The notes below the pieces were generated by a model. The model saw only the letters and a program-made list of their open reading frames with translations. It ran no database searches and was not told where the DNA came from. Below, piece by piece: positions 18,030 through 25,070 of a stretch of DNA of 64,000 nt (position 1 is the stretch's first letter; every line of letters starts with the position of its first letter). Source of the DNA: Chryseobacterium sp. R2A-55 (GTDB lineage: Bacteria > Bacteroidota > Bacteroidia > Flavobacteriales > Weeksellaceae); NCBI RefSeq assembly GCF_021401085.1, contig NZ_JACBFP010000008.1, forward strand, positions 62,001 through 126,000, written 5' to 3'. Made by a program: the position numbers and the translations under genes.

Positions 18030-18340
18030 TTTTTTGACAAGCAAAACAAGAAAATGTAAGCGAAAATAGTTTGGACATTTTGACTTAGAAGAAGATTTAG
18101 AAAGAGCTTCAGAAACATATCTCAAACACATAGAGAACACAGACGGACTTTATGAAATTCGAGTACAATTAGGAAGTGATATATTTCGCATTTTCTCTTT
18201 TTTTGTCAAAGGTCAGTTAGTTGTTTTGGCTAACGGCTTTCAGAAGAAAACTCAAAAAACACCGTAAAAAGAAATTGAAATGGTAATTAAAATAAAAGCA
18301 GAGTATGAAAACGAAAAACAAGAACTTAATGACGCTTGAA
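18030..18340 (+). pseudogene. Broken RelE/HigB-type toxin gene, cassette 5
   Basis: The stretch 18126-18266 reads KHIENTDGLYEIRVQLGSD and onwards to NGFQKKTQKTP, matching KHIVGTDGLYEARIQLGSN to NGFQKKTQKTP of the intact toxin at 22474-22827. An in-frame TAA then replaces the next Lys codon. Homology continues as EIEMVIKIKAEYENEKQ. The upstream part holds several stops. The gene is therefore dead. Confidence 0.75.
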
Positions 18341-18609
18341 GATTTTAAAGAAAAAACTACGGCAAACGCAGAACGAAAAAACGTGATGAATTGGAAGCCG
18401 GTTACGAAAACTTTAAAATCGCAGTAATGCTTCAACAAGCAAGACTTGAAAAAGGTCTAACACAAGAAGAACTTGCCGACAGAGTTCGTACGACCAAGTC
18501 GAATATTTCAAAAATTGAGAACAATATAAAAGAAGCTTGGATTTCGACACTTCAAAAAATAGTTGAATTCGGTTTTGGAGGGTATTTGGATTTATCAATA
18601 AGACTATAA
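18316..18609 (+). pseudogene. Frameshifted XRE antitoxin gene, cassette 5
   Basis: After a start near MTLEDFKEK one base is missing around 18350. The second frame then reads YGKRRTKKRDELEAGYENF and a complete XRE helix-turn-helix (LTQEELADRVRTTKSNISKIE) to the stop. The intact relative at 22817-23107 has YGKKGTERRDELDRDFESF at the same place. A shortened protein from the internal TTG at 18391 could still be made. Confidence 0.65.
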
Positions 18610-18624
18610 TGAAAAGAAAACCTG

Positions 18625-18752
18625 CCCATAACAAACAAATTGGCAATAGAGCCAGTGAAGTGCTTCTATTGAACTTTTGTGCAGGGTTGAAGAATAGTAA
18701 TTCTATTCAACATTTGTGCTAAAAGTCGGCGCCATAACCAATTTGCAAAGAG
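18625..18752 (+). repeat. Type-C attC-like site before cassette 6
   Basis: CAAATTGG (18636-18643) and CCAATTTG (18738-18745) form the inner arms. Outside them are CCCATAAC on the left and GTTAGGC (18752-18758) on the right. The latter matches the integron core site GTTRRRY exactly. Of all the repeats here this 128-bp one looks most like a classical attC. Confidence 0.65.
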
Positions 18753-18809
18753 TTAGGCGACATTTTAAAAAAAAATCCGCATTAAAATCAAAATTTGAAC
18801 TATTTTACT

Positions 18810-18830
18810 TATCTTTGACGTTAGTAACGT
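18810..18830 (+). promoter_or_regulatory. Promoter and operator of the cassette-6 higBA pair
   Basis: The -7 box TATCTTTG (18810-18817) is followed directly by the perfect palindrome ACGTTAGTAACGT (18818-18830), 8 bases before the toxin ATG. The palindrome is well placed for autorepression by the antitoxin. Confidence 0.65.
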
Positions 18831-18837
18831 TAAAAGT

Positions 18838-19119
18838 ATGGTTGTAAATTTTGGAAATAAAGAGACCGAAAAAATATGGAACGGAATTGTTTCCAAAAAA
18901 CTTCCAAGAGAAATTCAGGAAGTTGCAAGACGAAAATTAAGAATGATAAATAATTCAGTTGATGTAAATGATTTAAGAATTCCGCCAGCAAATCGACTTG
19001 AAAAGTTGAAAGGTGATTTAAAGGAATTCTATAGTATCAGAATTAACAATCAATGGAGAATTATTTTTAGATGGGAAAATGGCAATGCTTTTGAGGTTAA
19101 AATTATGGATTATCATTAA
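18838..19119 (+). CDS. higB: HigB-type toxin, cassette 6
   Basis: 93 residues of the plasmid-maintenance killer / HigB family: EIQEVARRKLRMINNSVDV, DLRIPPANRLEKLKGDLKE, FYSIRINNQWRIIFRWENG, and a C-terminal VKIMDYH. HigB proteins are ribosome-dependent mRNA nucleases, and the conserved R-x-x-N-x-Q-W-R-I-x-F segment forms the active face. The order toxin before antitoxin is normal for higBA. An almost identical copy is at 20085-20366. Confidence 0.9.
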   Translation: MVVNFGNKETEKIWNGIVSKKLPREIQEVARRKLRMINNSVDVNDLRIPPANRLEKLKGDLKEFYSIRINNQWRIIFRWENGNAFEVKIMDYH

Positions 19120-19120
19120 A

Positions 19121-19441
19121 ATGAAAAAAATGGAAAAATTAAGAAATATAACACCTGGAGAAATTTTATTAGAAGAATTTTTAATTCCTCTTGAAATTTC
19201 ACAGTATAGATTGTCGAAAGATTTAGATATTCCGCAGACAAGAGTTTCGGAAATTATTAAAGGCAACAGGAGAATATCAGCAGATACAGCCGTAAGATTA
19301 AGTGCTTATTTTGGAAATTCTGCAAAATTTTGGCTTGGACTTCAAGATGATTATGACATTGAAAATGAAATGTCTGAAAAATCAAGTGAAATAAAAAGAA
19401 TTACTAGAATCAGAAAAGACAAAGAAAAAAACTTCGCCTAA
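19121..19441 (+). CDS. higA: HigA-type antitoxin (XRE), cassette 6
   Basis: 106 residues from the ATG one base after the higB stop. ITPGEILLEEFLIPLEISQ is the standard HigA start, and the helix-turn-helix reads YRLSKDLDIPQTRVSEIIKG. ISADTAVRLSAYFGNSAKFWLGLQ is the conserved C-terminal dimer helix of the family. The last codons (NFA stop) run into the cassette end TCGCCTAA and element A4. Confidence 0.9.
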   Translation: MKKMEKLRNITPGEILLEEFLIPLEISQYRLSKDLDIPQTRVSEIIKGNRRISADTAVRLSAYFGNSAKFWLGLQDDYDIENEMSEKSSEIKRITRIRKDKEKNFA

Positions 19442-19886
19442 TAACCAAGCTTTCGTCTTGTCCGCAGGACACAAGCTGAAAGCCCGTTAAACGAAAGCTC
19501 CGGTGGCTTTTCAACAGTATTATGATCCTATTATGGGGATTTCGTTTTTAGCATTCAGAGCTACAAAGCAGTTTTTTAGAAGTACTGCTTTTTTTTGTGG
19601 CGTTTGATAGCCTTTGGAAGGGGGTCCTGTCTGCCGACAGGCAGGTTCTGCGGATTGATTATCAAAGGTTCGTTTGTTTCTGCCCAGGATGGAAATATTT
19701 CCTTCAAAGCGTTGCAGGAGTTCGGCAAAACCGTTAACTTCGCTAGAGGCACGGTTGAGAAATTTGTTTGATCTTAAATCCTCAGTAGATTTTTTTTTGT
19801 AGCCATTTTATGGGTTTTTAAAAGGTTAATGAAAACAAAGTTAATGAAACGGCGAATGGGAAAAGCTACCGGAGGTTTGGTTCAAC
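19440..19886 (+). repeat. Type-A attC-like element, copy A4 (complete)
   Basis: Left arm 19486-19512 (here GTTAAAC instead of GTTGAAC) and right arm 19860-19886. The opening hairpin, terminator hairpin and CCTG hairpin are all present. It overlaps the last base pairs of higA: the cassette's 3' end and the element begin together. Confidence 0.85.
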
Positions 19887-20000
19887 ATATTCTATTAGCG
19901 GGGTTGAAGTTTACATCCTAAAGATTTTCGCTAGTTACTCATTTGGTTATATTTACAAAAACCAGTTATAATAATCCCCGCCAACAGAAATACCCGGCCG
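19887..20000 (+). repeat. Type-B attC-like element, copy B2 (diverged)
   Basis: Inner arms GCGGGG (19898-19903) and CCCCGC (19976-19981), followed by CAACAGAAATACCCGGCCG as in B1. The left outer block is changed. It stands in tandem directly after A4, with no gene between, and ends at the next cassette start TTAGGCGA (20001). Confidence 0.65.
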
Positions 20001-20056
20001 TTAGGCGACATTTTAAAAAAAATCCGGATTAAAATCAAAATTTGAACTATTTTACT

Positions 20057-20077
20057 TATCTTTGACGTTAGTAACGT
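20057..20077 (+). promoter_or_regulatory. Promoter and operator of the cassette-7 higBA pair
   Basis: TATCTTTG (20057-20064) and the palindrome ACGTTAGTAACGT (20065-20077), unchanged from the cassette-6 copy. Confidence 0.65.
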
Positions 20078-20084
20078 TAAAAGT

Positions 20085-20366
20085 ATGGTTGTAAATTTTG
20101 GAAATAAAGAGACCGAAAAAATATGGAACGGAATTGTTTCCAAAAAACTTCCAAGAGAAATTCAGGAAATTGCAAGACGAAAATTAAGAATGATAAATAA
20201 TTCAGTTGATGTAAATGATTTAAGAATTCCGCCAGCAAATCGACTTGAAAAGTTGAAAGGTGATTTAAAGGAATTCTATAGTATCAGAATTAACAATCAA
20301 TGGAGAATTATTTTTAGATGGGAAAATGGCAATGCCTTTGAGGTTAAAATTATGGATTATCATTAA
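20085..20366 (+). CDS. higB: HigB-type toxin, cassette 7 (duplicate)
   Basis: 93 residues, identical to the cassette-6 toxin except Ile for Val in EIQEIARRK. Its own promoter and operator are preserved, so it should be expressed. The whole cassette from TTAGGCGA (20001) to TCGCCTAA (20688) repeats cassette 6 with only a handful of base changes, which points to a recent duplication or re-insertion. Confidence 0.9.
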   Translation: MVVNFGNKETEKIWNGIVSKKLPREIQEIARRKLRMINNSVDVNDLRIPPANRLEKLKGDLKEFYSIRINNQWRIIFRWENGNAFEVKIMDYH

Positions 20367-20367
20367 A

Positions 20368-20688
20368 ATGAAAAAAATGGAAAAATTAAGAAATATAACA
20401 CCTGGAGAAATTTTATTAGAAGAATTTTTAATTCCTCTTGAAATTTCACAGTATAGATTGTCGAAAGATTTAGATATTCCGCAGACAAGAGTTTCGGAAA
20501 TTATTAAAGGCAACAGGAGAATATCAGCAGATACAGCCGTAAGATTAAGTGCTTATTTTGGAAATTCTGCAAAATTTTGGCTTGGACTTCAAGATGATTA
20601 TGACATTGAAAATGAAATGTCTGAAAAATCAAGTGAAGTAAAAAGAATTACTAGAATCAGAAAAGACAAAGAAAAAAACTTCGCCTAA
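20368..20688 (+). CDS. higA: HigA-type antitoxin, cassette 7 (duplicate)
   Basis: 106 residues, identical to the cassette-6 antitoxin except Val for Ile in SSEVKRITR near the C-terminus. Both antitoxins should neutralise both toxins. As in cassette 6, the stop codon sits inside the cassette-end sequence TCGCCTAA at the start of element A5. Confidence 0.9.
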   Translation: MKKMEKLRNITPGEILLEEFLIPLEISQYRLSKDLDIPQTRVSEIIKGNRRISADTAVRLSAYFGNSAKFWLGLQDDYDIENEMSEKSSEVKRITRIRKDKEKNFA

Positions 20689-21130
20689 TAACCAAGCTTT
20701 CGTCTGGTCCGCAGGACAAGAGATGAAAGCCCGTTGAACAGATGTTCCGGTGGCTTTTCAACAGCATTATGGTCCTATTATGGGGTTTTCGTTTTTAGCA
20801 TTCAGAGCTACAAAGCAGTTTTTCAGAAGGACTGCTTTTTTTTGTGGCGTTTGGTGGCCTTTGGAAGGGGTTCCTGTCTGCCGACAGGCAGGTTCTGCGG
20901 ATTGATTATCAAAGGTTCGTTTGCTTCTGCCGCGAATGGAAATATTTCTTTCGAAGCGTTGCAGGAGTTCGGCAAAACCGTTAACTTCGCTCGAGGCACG
21001 GTTGAGGAATTTGTTTGATCTTAAATCCTCAATAGATTTTTTTTTGTAGCCATAGTAATGTTTTGATTGTTAAAAAAAACAAAATTACTAAAACGGCGAA
21101 TGGGAAAAGCTGACGGAGGTTTAGTTCAAC
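20687..21130 (+). repeat. Type-A attC-like element, copy A5 (complete)
   Basis: Left arm 20733-20759 and right arm 21104-21130, with the terminator and CCTG hairpins between. The left arm has CAGATGTTCCGG where A1 has CGGAAACTCCGG. The pairing CCGG...GCTTTTC with GAAAAGC...CGGAGG is kept, apart from one changed base (TGACGG for TACCGG) on the right. Confidence 0.85.
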
Positions 21131-21245
21131 AAAGTATTTCTACAAGCGGGTATGAAGTTTTCATCGAAGATTTTCTCGATTAATTAAGTTTTTAGCAAGT
21201 AGAAAGATTTCGTATTTTTATCCCGCCAACAGAAATACCCAAGCG
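21131..21245 (+). repeat. Type-B attC-like element, copy B3
   Basis: Left arm GTATTTCTACAAGCGGG (21134-21150) and right arm CCCGCCAACAGAAATAC (21222-21238), both identical to B1. The final core differs (CCAAGCG before CTGGTGGCA), as expected if this part belongs to the next cassette. It is in tandem directly after A5. Confidence 0.7.
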
Positions 21246-21287
21246 CTGGTGGCAATGCTATAGAAACAATCGTTAACAAAAAACTGT

Positions 21288-22067
21288 ATGACAAAAATTA
21301 AACTTTCTTTACTTGTTTTGACACTTGCAATTTTGACAAGTTGCGACTTTATCAAAGACACTTTTACTTTCAAAGACAAAACCGAAGCATTTGTTGAATC
21401 TCTAATGAAAAAAGATTATGACAAATGTATTTCTCAAATGGCATTAGAAAGTGAAATGGGAAAAAATACTAATATTGACACTTTAAAGTCAGGTTTAGAC
21501 CAATTTAGAAGTTTAGTTGAACGAAATTTCGGAAAAAATAAATTTGAATATTCACTTATGAAATCTGAAAAAAAACGTTCAACAGTCGAAAGTGAAAACA
21601 CGCCACCAAATACAACACTTGCACTAATCGAGTTTTCTAACGATAAGGAATTTGGAGTTTTTCAAGTTTTGTTTGACGACAATTCAAAGAAAATATTGAA
21701 TATAAATACCCTTGACGTAAAAGCTCCTAAACCTAATATGTTATTATTTTGGTTATTCGGACTTTTGCCTTTGACAGTTTTAATTTTCAATATTTTTGTA
21801 ATTAGAAAAATCAAGAAAAGTACATTGACAAAAAAATGGTTGAAATATTTAGCGGTAATTCTTCTCAATGTACCCGCAATTTCCTACGCAGCAGTTGACG
21901 GACTTTCTTTCAATCTTCTAAATTTTCAAATTCTATTTGGAGTAAGTTTTAGCGCAATGGGCTATCTTGGTTCTATGTGGACATTTGGAATTCCTTTGGG
22001 TGGAATTTATTGGTTGTGGAAACTGAACCAACGGCAAACAGCTGCGATTTCTCCTGCCAAAATTTGA
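21288..22067 (+). CDS. Putative lipoprotein with C-terminal membrane segments, cassette 8
   Basis: 259 residues. A signal sequence with lipobox LTSC puts the Cys at residue 19. Residues 20-140 form a soluble domain resembling DUF3887-like stress proteins (EAFVESLMKKDYDKCISQM and FGVFQVLFDDNSKKI), but that is tentative. The last third has about four hydrophobic segments (from LLFWLFGLLPLTVLIF to GIPLGGIYWLW). No toxin or partner gene is in the cassette. Confidence 0.6.
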   Translation: MTKIKLSLLVLTLAILTSCDFIKDTFTFKDKTEAFVESLMKKDYDKCISQMALESEMGKNTNIDTLKSGLDQFRSLVERNFGKNKFEYSLMKSEKKRSTVESENTPPNTTLALIEFSNDKEFGVFQVLFDDNSKKILNINTLDVKAPKPNMLLFWLFGLLPLTVLIFNIFVIRKIKKSTLTKKWLKYLAVILLNVPAISYAAVDGLSFNLLNFQILFGVSFSAMGYLGSMWTFGIPLGGIYWLWKLNQRQTAAISPAKI

Positions 22068-22091
22068 TACGTTGCAATAAGCACTGCCACC

Positions 22092-22318
22092 AATAACCAA
22101 GCTTTCGTCTTGTTCGCAGGACACAAGCTGAAAGCCCGTTGAACAGATGTTCCGGTGGCTTTTCAACAGCATTTTGGTCCTATTATGGAGATTCCGTTTT
22201 TAGAATTTAGACCTACAAAGCAGTTTTTCAGAAGGACTGCTTTTTTTTGTGGCGTTTGGTAGTCTTTGGAAGGGGGTCCTGTCTGCCGACAGTCAGGTTC
22301 TGCGGATTGATTATCGTA
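22092..22318 (+). repeat. Type-A element, copy A6 (3'-truncated)
   Basis: Has the opening hairpin, the left arm (22138-22164), the terminator hairpin and the CCTGTCTG/CAGTCAGG hairpin. Similarity ends near 22318, so the right arm is missing. Confidence 0.75.
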
Positions 22319-22461
22319 GGTGCGTAAGACTTAAATCAACACTTTCTGTAATATTTTATTTAACCTTTTCGCTTATTTCTGTAATCTTTGGAGGTTTCTT
22401 TTCACTCAAATTATTTCATTCACTAGTAAGAAAATGATTTGGAGAAATGTAACTTTTATAT

Positions 22462-22469
22462 TACTTTTG
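22462..22469 (+). promoter_or_regulatory. -7 box of the cassette-9 toxin-antitoxin promoter
   Basis: TACTTTTG fits TAnnTTTG and lies only 4 bases before the toxin ATG at 22474, so the transcript would be almost leaderless if this box is used. Confidence 0.45.
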
Positions 22470-22473
22470 TTTG

Positions 22474-22827
22474 ATGAAAGTAAGAGAAGTTATATCGTTT
22501 AAAAAATATTTTGAAAATTTTCTTTCTGAACAACCTCAAAAAGTTCAGGATAAAATATTCAAGATTATTGAAGCGATTGAAACTCTTGAGCGTGTTCCTT
22601 CAAACTATTTAAAACATATTGTTGGAACTGATGGATTGTACGAAGCAAGAATTCAATTAGGTTCAAATATTTGGAGGGTTTTTTGCTTTTTTGACGGTGA
22701 AAAATTGATTGTTTTGATGAATGGATTCCAAAAGAAAACACAAAAAACACCAAAAAATGAAATTATTAAAGCCTTAAAAATAATGGCGGAATACTACGAA
22801 CAAAAATCAAAAGAAAATGGAAACTAA
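22474..22827 (+). CDS. RelE/HigB-superfamily toxin, cassette 9
   Basis: 117 residues. Family signs are QDKIFKIIEAIETLERVPSN, YLKHIVGTDGLYEARIQLG, IWRVFCFFDGEKLIVLMNG and FQKKTQKTPKNEIIKALKI, the pattern of phage-derived Gp49/HigB-like killers. The antitoxin gene overlaps it by 11 bases. A dead relative is in cassette 5 (18030-18340). Confidence 0.85.
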   Translation: MKVREVISFKKYFENFLSEQPQKVQDKIFKIIEAIETLERVPSNYLKHIVGTDGLYEARIQLGSNIWRVFCFFDGEKLIVLMNGFQKKTQKTPKNEIIKALKIMAEYYEQKSKENGN

Positions 22828-23107
22828 AAGTTGGAAAGAAATAAAAGACAGTGTTTACGGAAAAAAAGGAACTGAAAGAAGAGATGAACTCGATAGAGAT
22901 TTCGAATCTTTTAAAATTGGCTTATTGTTGCGTAAAGCTCGTGAAGAAAAACATTTAACTCAATCTGAATTAGCAGATTTGGTTGATAAAAAACGTGAAT
23001 ATATTTCTAAAATTGAAAATAATGGAAGTAATTTAACGCTTAAAACATTGTTTGATATTGTAGAAAAAGGACTTGGCGGAAAAGTTAAAATTTCGATTGA
23101 TCTTTAA
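22817..23107 (+). CDS. XRE-family antitoxin, cassette 9
   Basis: 96 residues. An N-terminal segment with YGKKGTERRDELDRDFESF is followed by a helix-turn-helix (LTQSELADLVDKKREYISKIE) and a short C-terminus ending VKISIDL. It overlaps the toxin gene by 11 bases, which ensures co-expression. The frameshifted antitoxin in cassette 5 is homologous over its whole length. Confidence 0.85.
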   Translation: METKSWKEIKDSVYGKKGTERRDELDRDFESFKIGLLLRKAREEKHLTQSELADLVDKKREYISKIENNGSNLTLKTLFDIVEKGLGGKVKISIDL

Positions 23108-23121
23108 CAAGCACATCGCCT

Positions 23122-23241
23122 AATAACTAAGCTTTCGTTTTGTCTGAAAGACAAGAAACCGAAGGTTCGCCGTAGGCAAATCAAAACCCGTTGAACGGAA
23201 GCTCCGGTGGCTTTTCTTCAATATTGGTTCTTCTATGGAAT
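23122..23241 (+). repeat. Type-A element, copy A7 (3'-truncated), right edge of the array
   Basis: Opening AATAACTAAGC, the left arm (GTTGAAC at 23190-23196), then loss of similarity near 23241. The opening hairpin is enlarged by an insertion but keeps pairing (TTGTCT/AGACAA). It is the last repeat of the array seen to the right. Confidence 0.7.
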
Positions 23242-23268
23242 GGTAAAAAAGAACTCAAAAACAAATCA

Positions 23269-23526
23269 CTAAATTTGGATTGACTGAGAGGGATATGGAA
23301 ATTTCACACCACCAATGGGACCTCCACCTCCTCCTGTTGGTCCACCACCTCCTGGCGGACAATCTGGACATGGATTAGGGTCGCATGGACCAGCAGCACC
23401 TTTATAATATTCAACAATAGCAAGATGAAAAAAAGCCAAAAAAGAGAGAATTTTTTCTAATAATAATTTGTTTTTAGTTAATAATATGCTTGTCGACTCA
23501 TTTTTTAACAGATTTTTGTACAACAT
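23269..23526 (-). CDS. Short Gly/Pro/Cys-rich frame, doubtful gene
   Basis: 85 residues with a hydrophobic centre (ILSFLAFFHLAIV) and a C-terminal half rich in Gly, Pro and Cys (CDPNPCPDCPPGGGG). The sequence coding for its Gly-rich end is an inverted near-copy of the sequence at 23567-23620 that codes for the Gly-rich start of the next gene. It may be a rearranged fragment rather than a gene. Confidence 0.3.
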   Translation of the reverse strand: MLYKNLLKNESTSILLTKNKLLLEKILSFLAFFHLAIVEYYKGAAGPCDPNPCPDCPPGGGGPTGGGGGPIGGVKFPYPSQSIQI

Positions 23527-23550
23527 TCTGACTAAAGTTAAATTTTTTTA

Positions 23551-24480
23551 TTGATAATCAACATTTGTGGAGGTCCCATTGGTGGTGGTGGACCAACAGG
23601 AGGAGGTCCAACTGATGGAGGCATGCCAACAGCATGTGTTGGTTGTACTCCAAGCAATCCAGGCCCCCGTCCAAGTGATCCACCTGCTGGTCAATCTAGT
23701 GATGATGGCAGATGGATATTCCACTGTTATGATGACGGTAATGGGTTAAAGTGTTATTGGTTCTGGGTTAAATTCGCTAATAGACTAGTCAATCCTTGTG
23801 GTGGTGGAAATGTGGTAGCTCCTCCTCAAAAGACACCTTGCCAAAAAACAAAAGAAATGTTAGAAAATCCCAAAACCAAACCCGCAATTTCATTTTTAAA
23901 GGCAAATTCTTCGGCAGGCAGGGAAAAAGGCGTAATGTTTAAGGCAGACGGAACTCCTTCGGCAATAATACAGGGTGGAGAACACAGCGTAAATTTTGGT
24001 GATAAGTCAGGTTATCAAGGTGGTTATCACAATCATACCCCAACAGGAACACCAATGTTTTCTCCAGGAGATTTTGACCAATTGCTGAACTTTGCATTAG
24101 GTCAAGGAAATTTGACTGTTACTAATGCATATCTTGGCATGGTTGCGCGTAATGGTATGCATTATATTATACGCTTTAACGGAAGTTACAATGATGCATT
24201 AGTTACTTTTTCTGATACAGACCTGAAAAAATATCGAAGAGATTACAGAGAAATCAAAAAAAATTTGATGGATCCCGAAAAAAATGGCTCAAATTATATA
24301 AATGCTGATGGATCAATAAACAATAAAGGAGTAGAAAAATTATTTTTTGAAATAACGCAAAATATGAATTTATCTAATAAAATTTCTTTACAAAGAATCG
24401 AAAATAATGGGAATGTTCAAAGCGTTCAAAGTATAAATTTAGATGCTAATAACCAACCAATTCCTGTACCTTGTTCATAA
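23551..24480 (+). CDS. JAMM/JAB-like domain protein, possibly a displaced toxin tip
   Basis: 309 residues as read from a TTG. The N-terminus is odd: Gly/Pro-rich, then a Cys-containing segment (IFHCYDDGNGLKCYWFW), without signal peptide, as if cut from a longer protein. The C-terminal part has E125 in GREKGVMF and the series H160-N-H162 ... S171-P-G-D174 (YHNHTPTGTPMFSPGD). This fits the JAMM metal-site pattern E...HxH...SxxD, with eight rather than seven residues between His and Ser. Such domains occur in polymorphic-toxin proteins of this group. The start codon is uncertain. Confidence 0.55.
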   Translation: MIINICGGPIGGGGPTGGGPTDGGMPTACVGCTPSNPGPRPSDPPAGQSSDDGRWIFHCYDDGNGLKCYWFWVKFANRLVNPCGGGNVVAPPQKTPCQKTKEMLENPKTKPAISFLKANSSAGREKGVMFKADGTPSAIIQGGEHSVNFGDKSGYQGGYHNHTPTGTPMFSPGDFDQLLNFALGQGNLTVTNAYLGMVARNGMHYIIRFNGSYNDALVTFSDTDLKKYRRDYREIKKNLMDPEKNGSNYINADGSINNKGVEKLFFEITQNMNLSNKISLQRIENNGNVQSVQSINLDANNQPIPVPCS

Positions 24481-24500
24481 ATATTTTAAATATAAAAAAA

Positions 24501-25064
24501 ATGAAAACAATAATTTATAATTCAATAGCAGTATTTGGTCTTTTTATTTGTTTTATTTCTTGTAAAGCACAAACACTACCTTTGAATACAGCTTTAAATA
24601 ATATTCCAAATAATGCTTATGTTAAAGATTTTGATAATCAGCTAGCTCCTTTTATTGGCACTTATAAAGCCAATTCTCAAGGAAAGGAAATTATTTTGAT
24701 TATCACAAAAATAGATAACAAGTTAGAAATACGCTCTAAAAAACAATTTTTCAGAGATGCACTCATTGTAAAATATATTATAAAAAATTCTTTAGGACAA
24801 ATTTTGCAAGATACAACGAACGATGATTCGGTAGAATTTTATAGCATTGATTTTTCTGCTGGTCAAAATAAGGTAGGATTTTATTATGGCGGTACAAATT
24901 GTGGTGTTGGTTGGGGAGATGTGGATTTAAAAAAAATAAATTCTACCCAATTATCATGGGCTTATTATCCTGATGACACAATAATTGATAGTAACAAATG
25001 CCCATCTGGAATAGATATTAATATTTATCTTCCTCAAGAAAATTTGATATTTACAAAACAATAA
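24501..25064 (+). CDS. DUF6705-like lipoprotein
   Basis: 187 residues from the ATG of MKTIIYNSIAV; ten codons upstream another Met is less likely. The lipobox is CFISC with the Cys at residue 20 and KAQ after it. The pattern LPLNTALNNIPNNAYVKDFDNQLAPFIGTY, then KIDNKLEIRSK and a C-terminal hydrophobic-polar alternation, is that of DUF6705, a Chryseobacterium-type lipoprotein family. It follows the JAMM-like gene after 20 bases and could be its immunity partner, by position only. Confidence 0.65.
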   Translation: MKTIIYNSIAVFGLFICFISCKAQTLPLNTALNNIPNNAYVKDFDNQLAPFIGTYKANSQGKEIILIITKIDNKLEIRSKKQFFRDALIVKYIIKNSLGQILQDTTNDDSVEFYSIDFSAGQNKVGFYYGGTNCGVGWGDVDLKKINSTQLSWAYYPDDTIIDSNKCPSGIDINIYLPQENLIFTKQ

Positions 25065-25070
25065 TCTATA

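Noticed and set aside
14484..23241. CRISPR array as an explanation of the repeats
   Set aside because: Repeats are 100-445 bp, palindromic, and spaced by genes of 500-850 bp; no short regular spacers and no cas genes.
14484..23241. Prophage
   Set aside because: No capsid, terminase, tail or integrase genes are present; the genes are toxin-antitoxin pairs and orphan membrane proteins.
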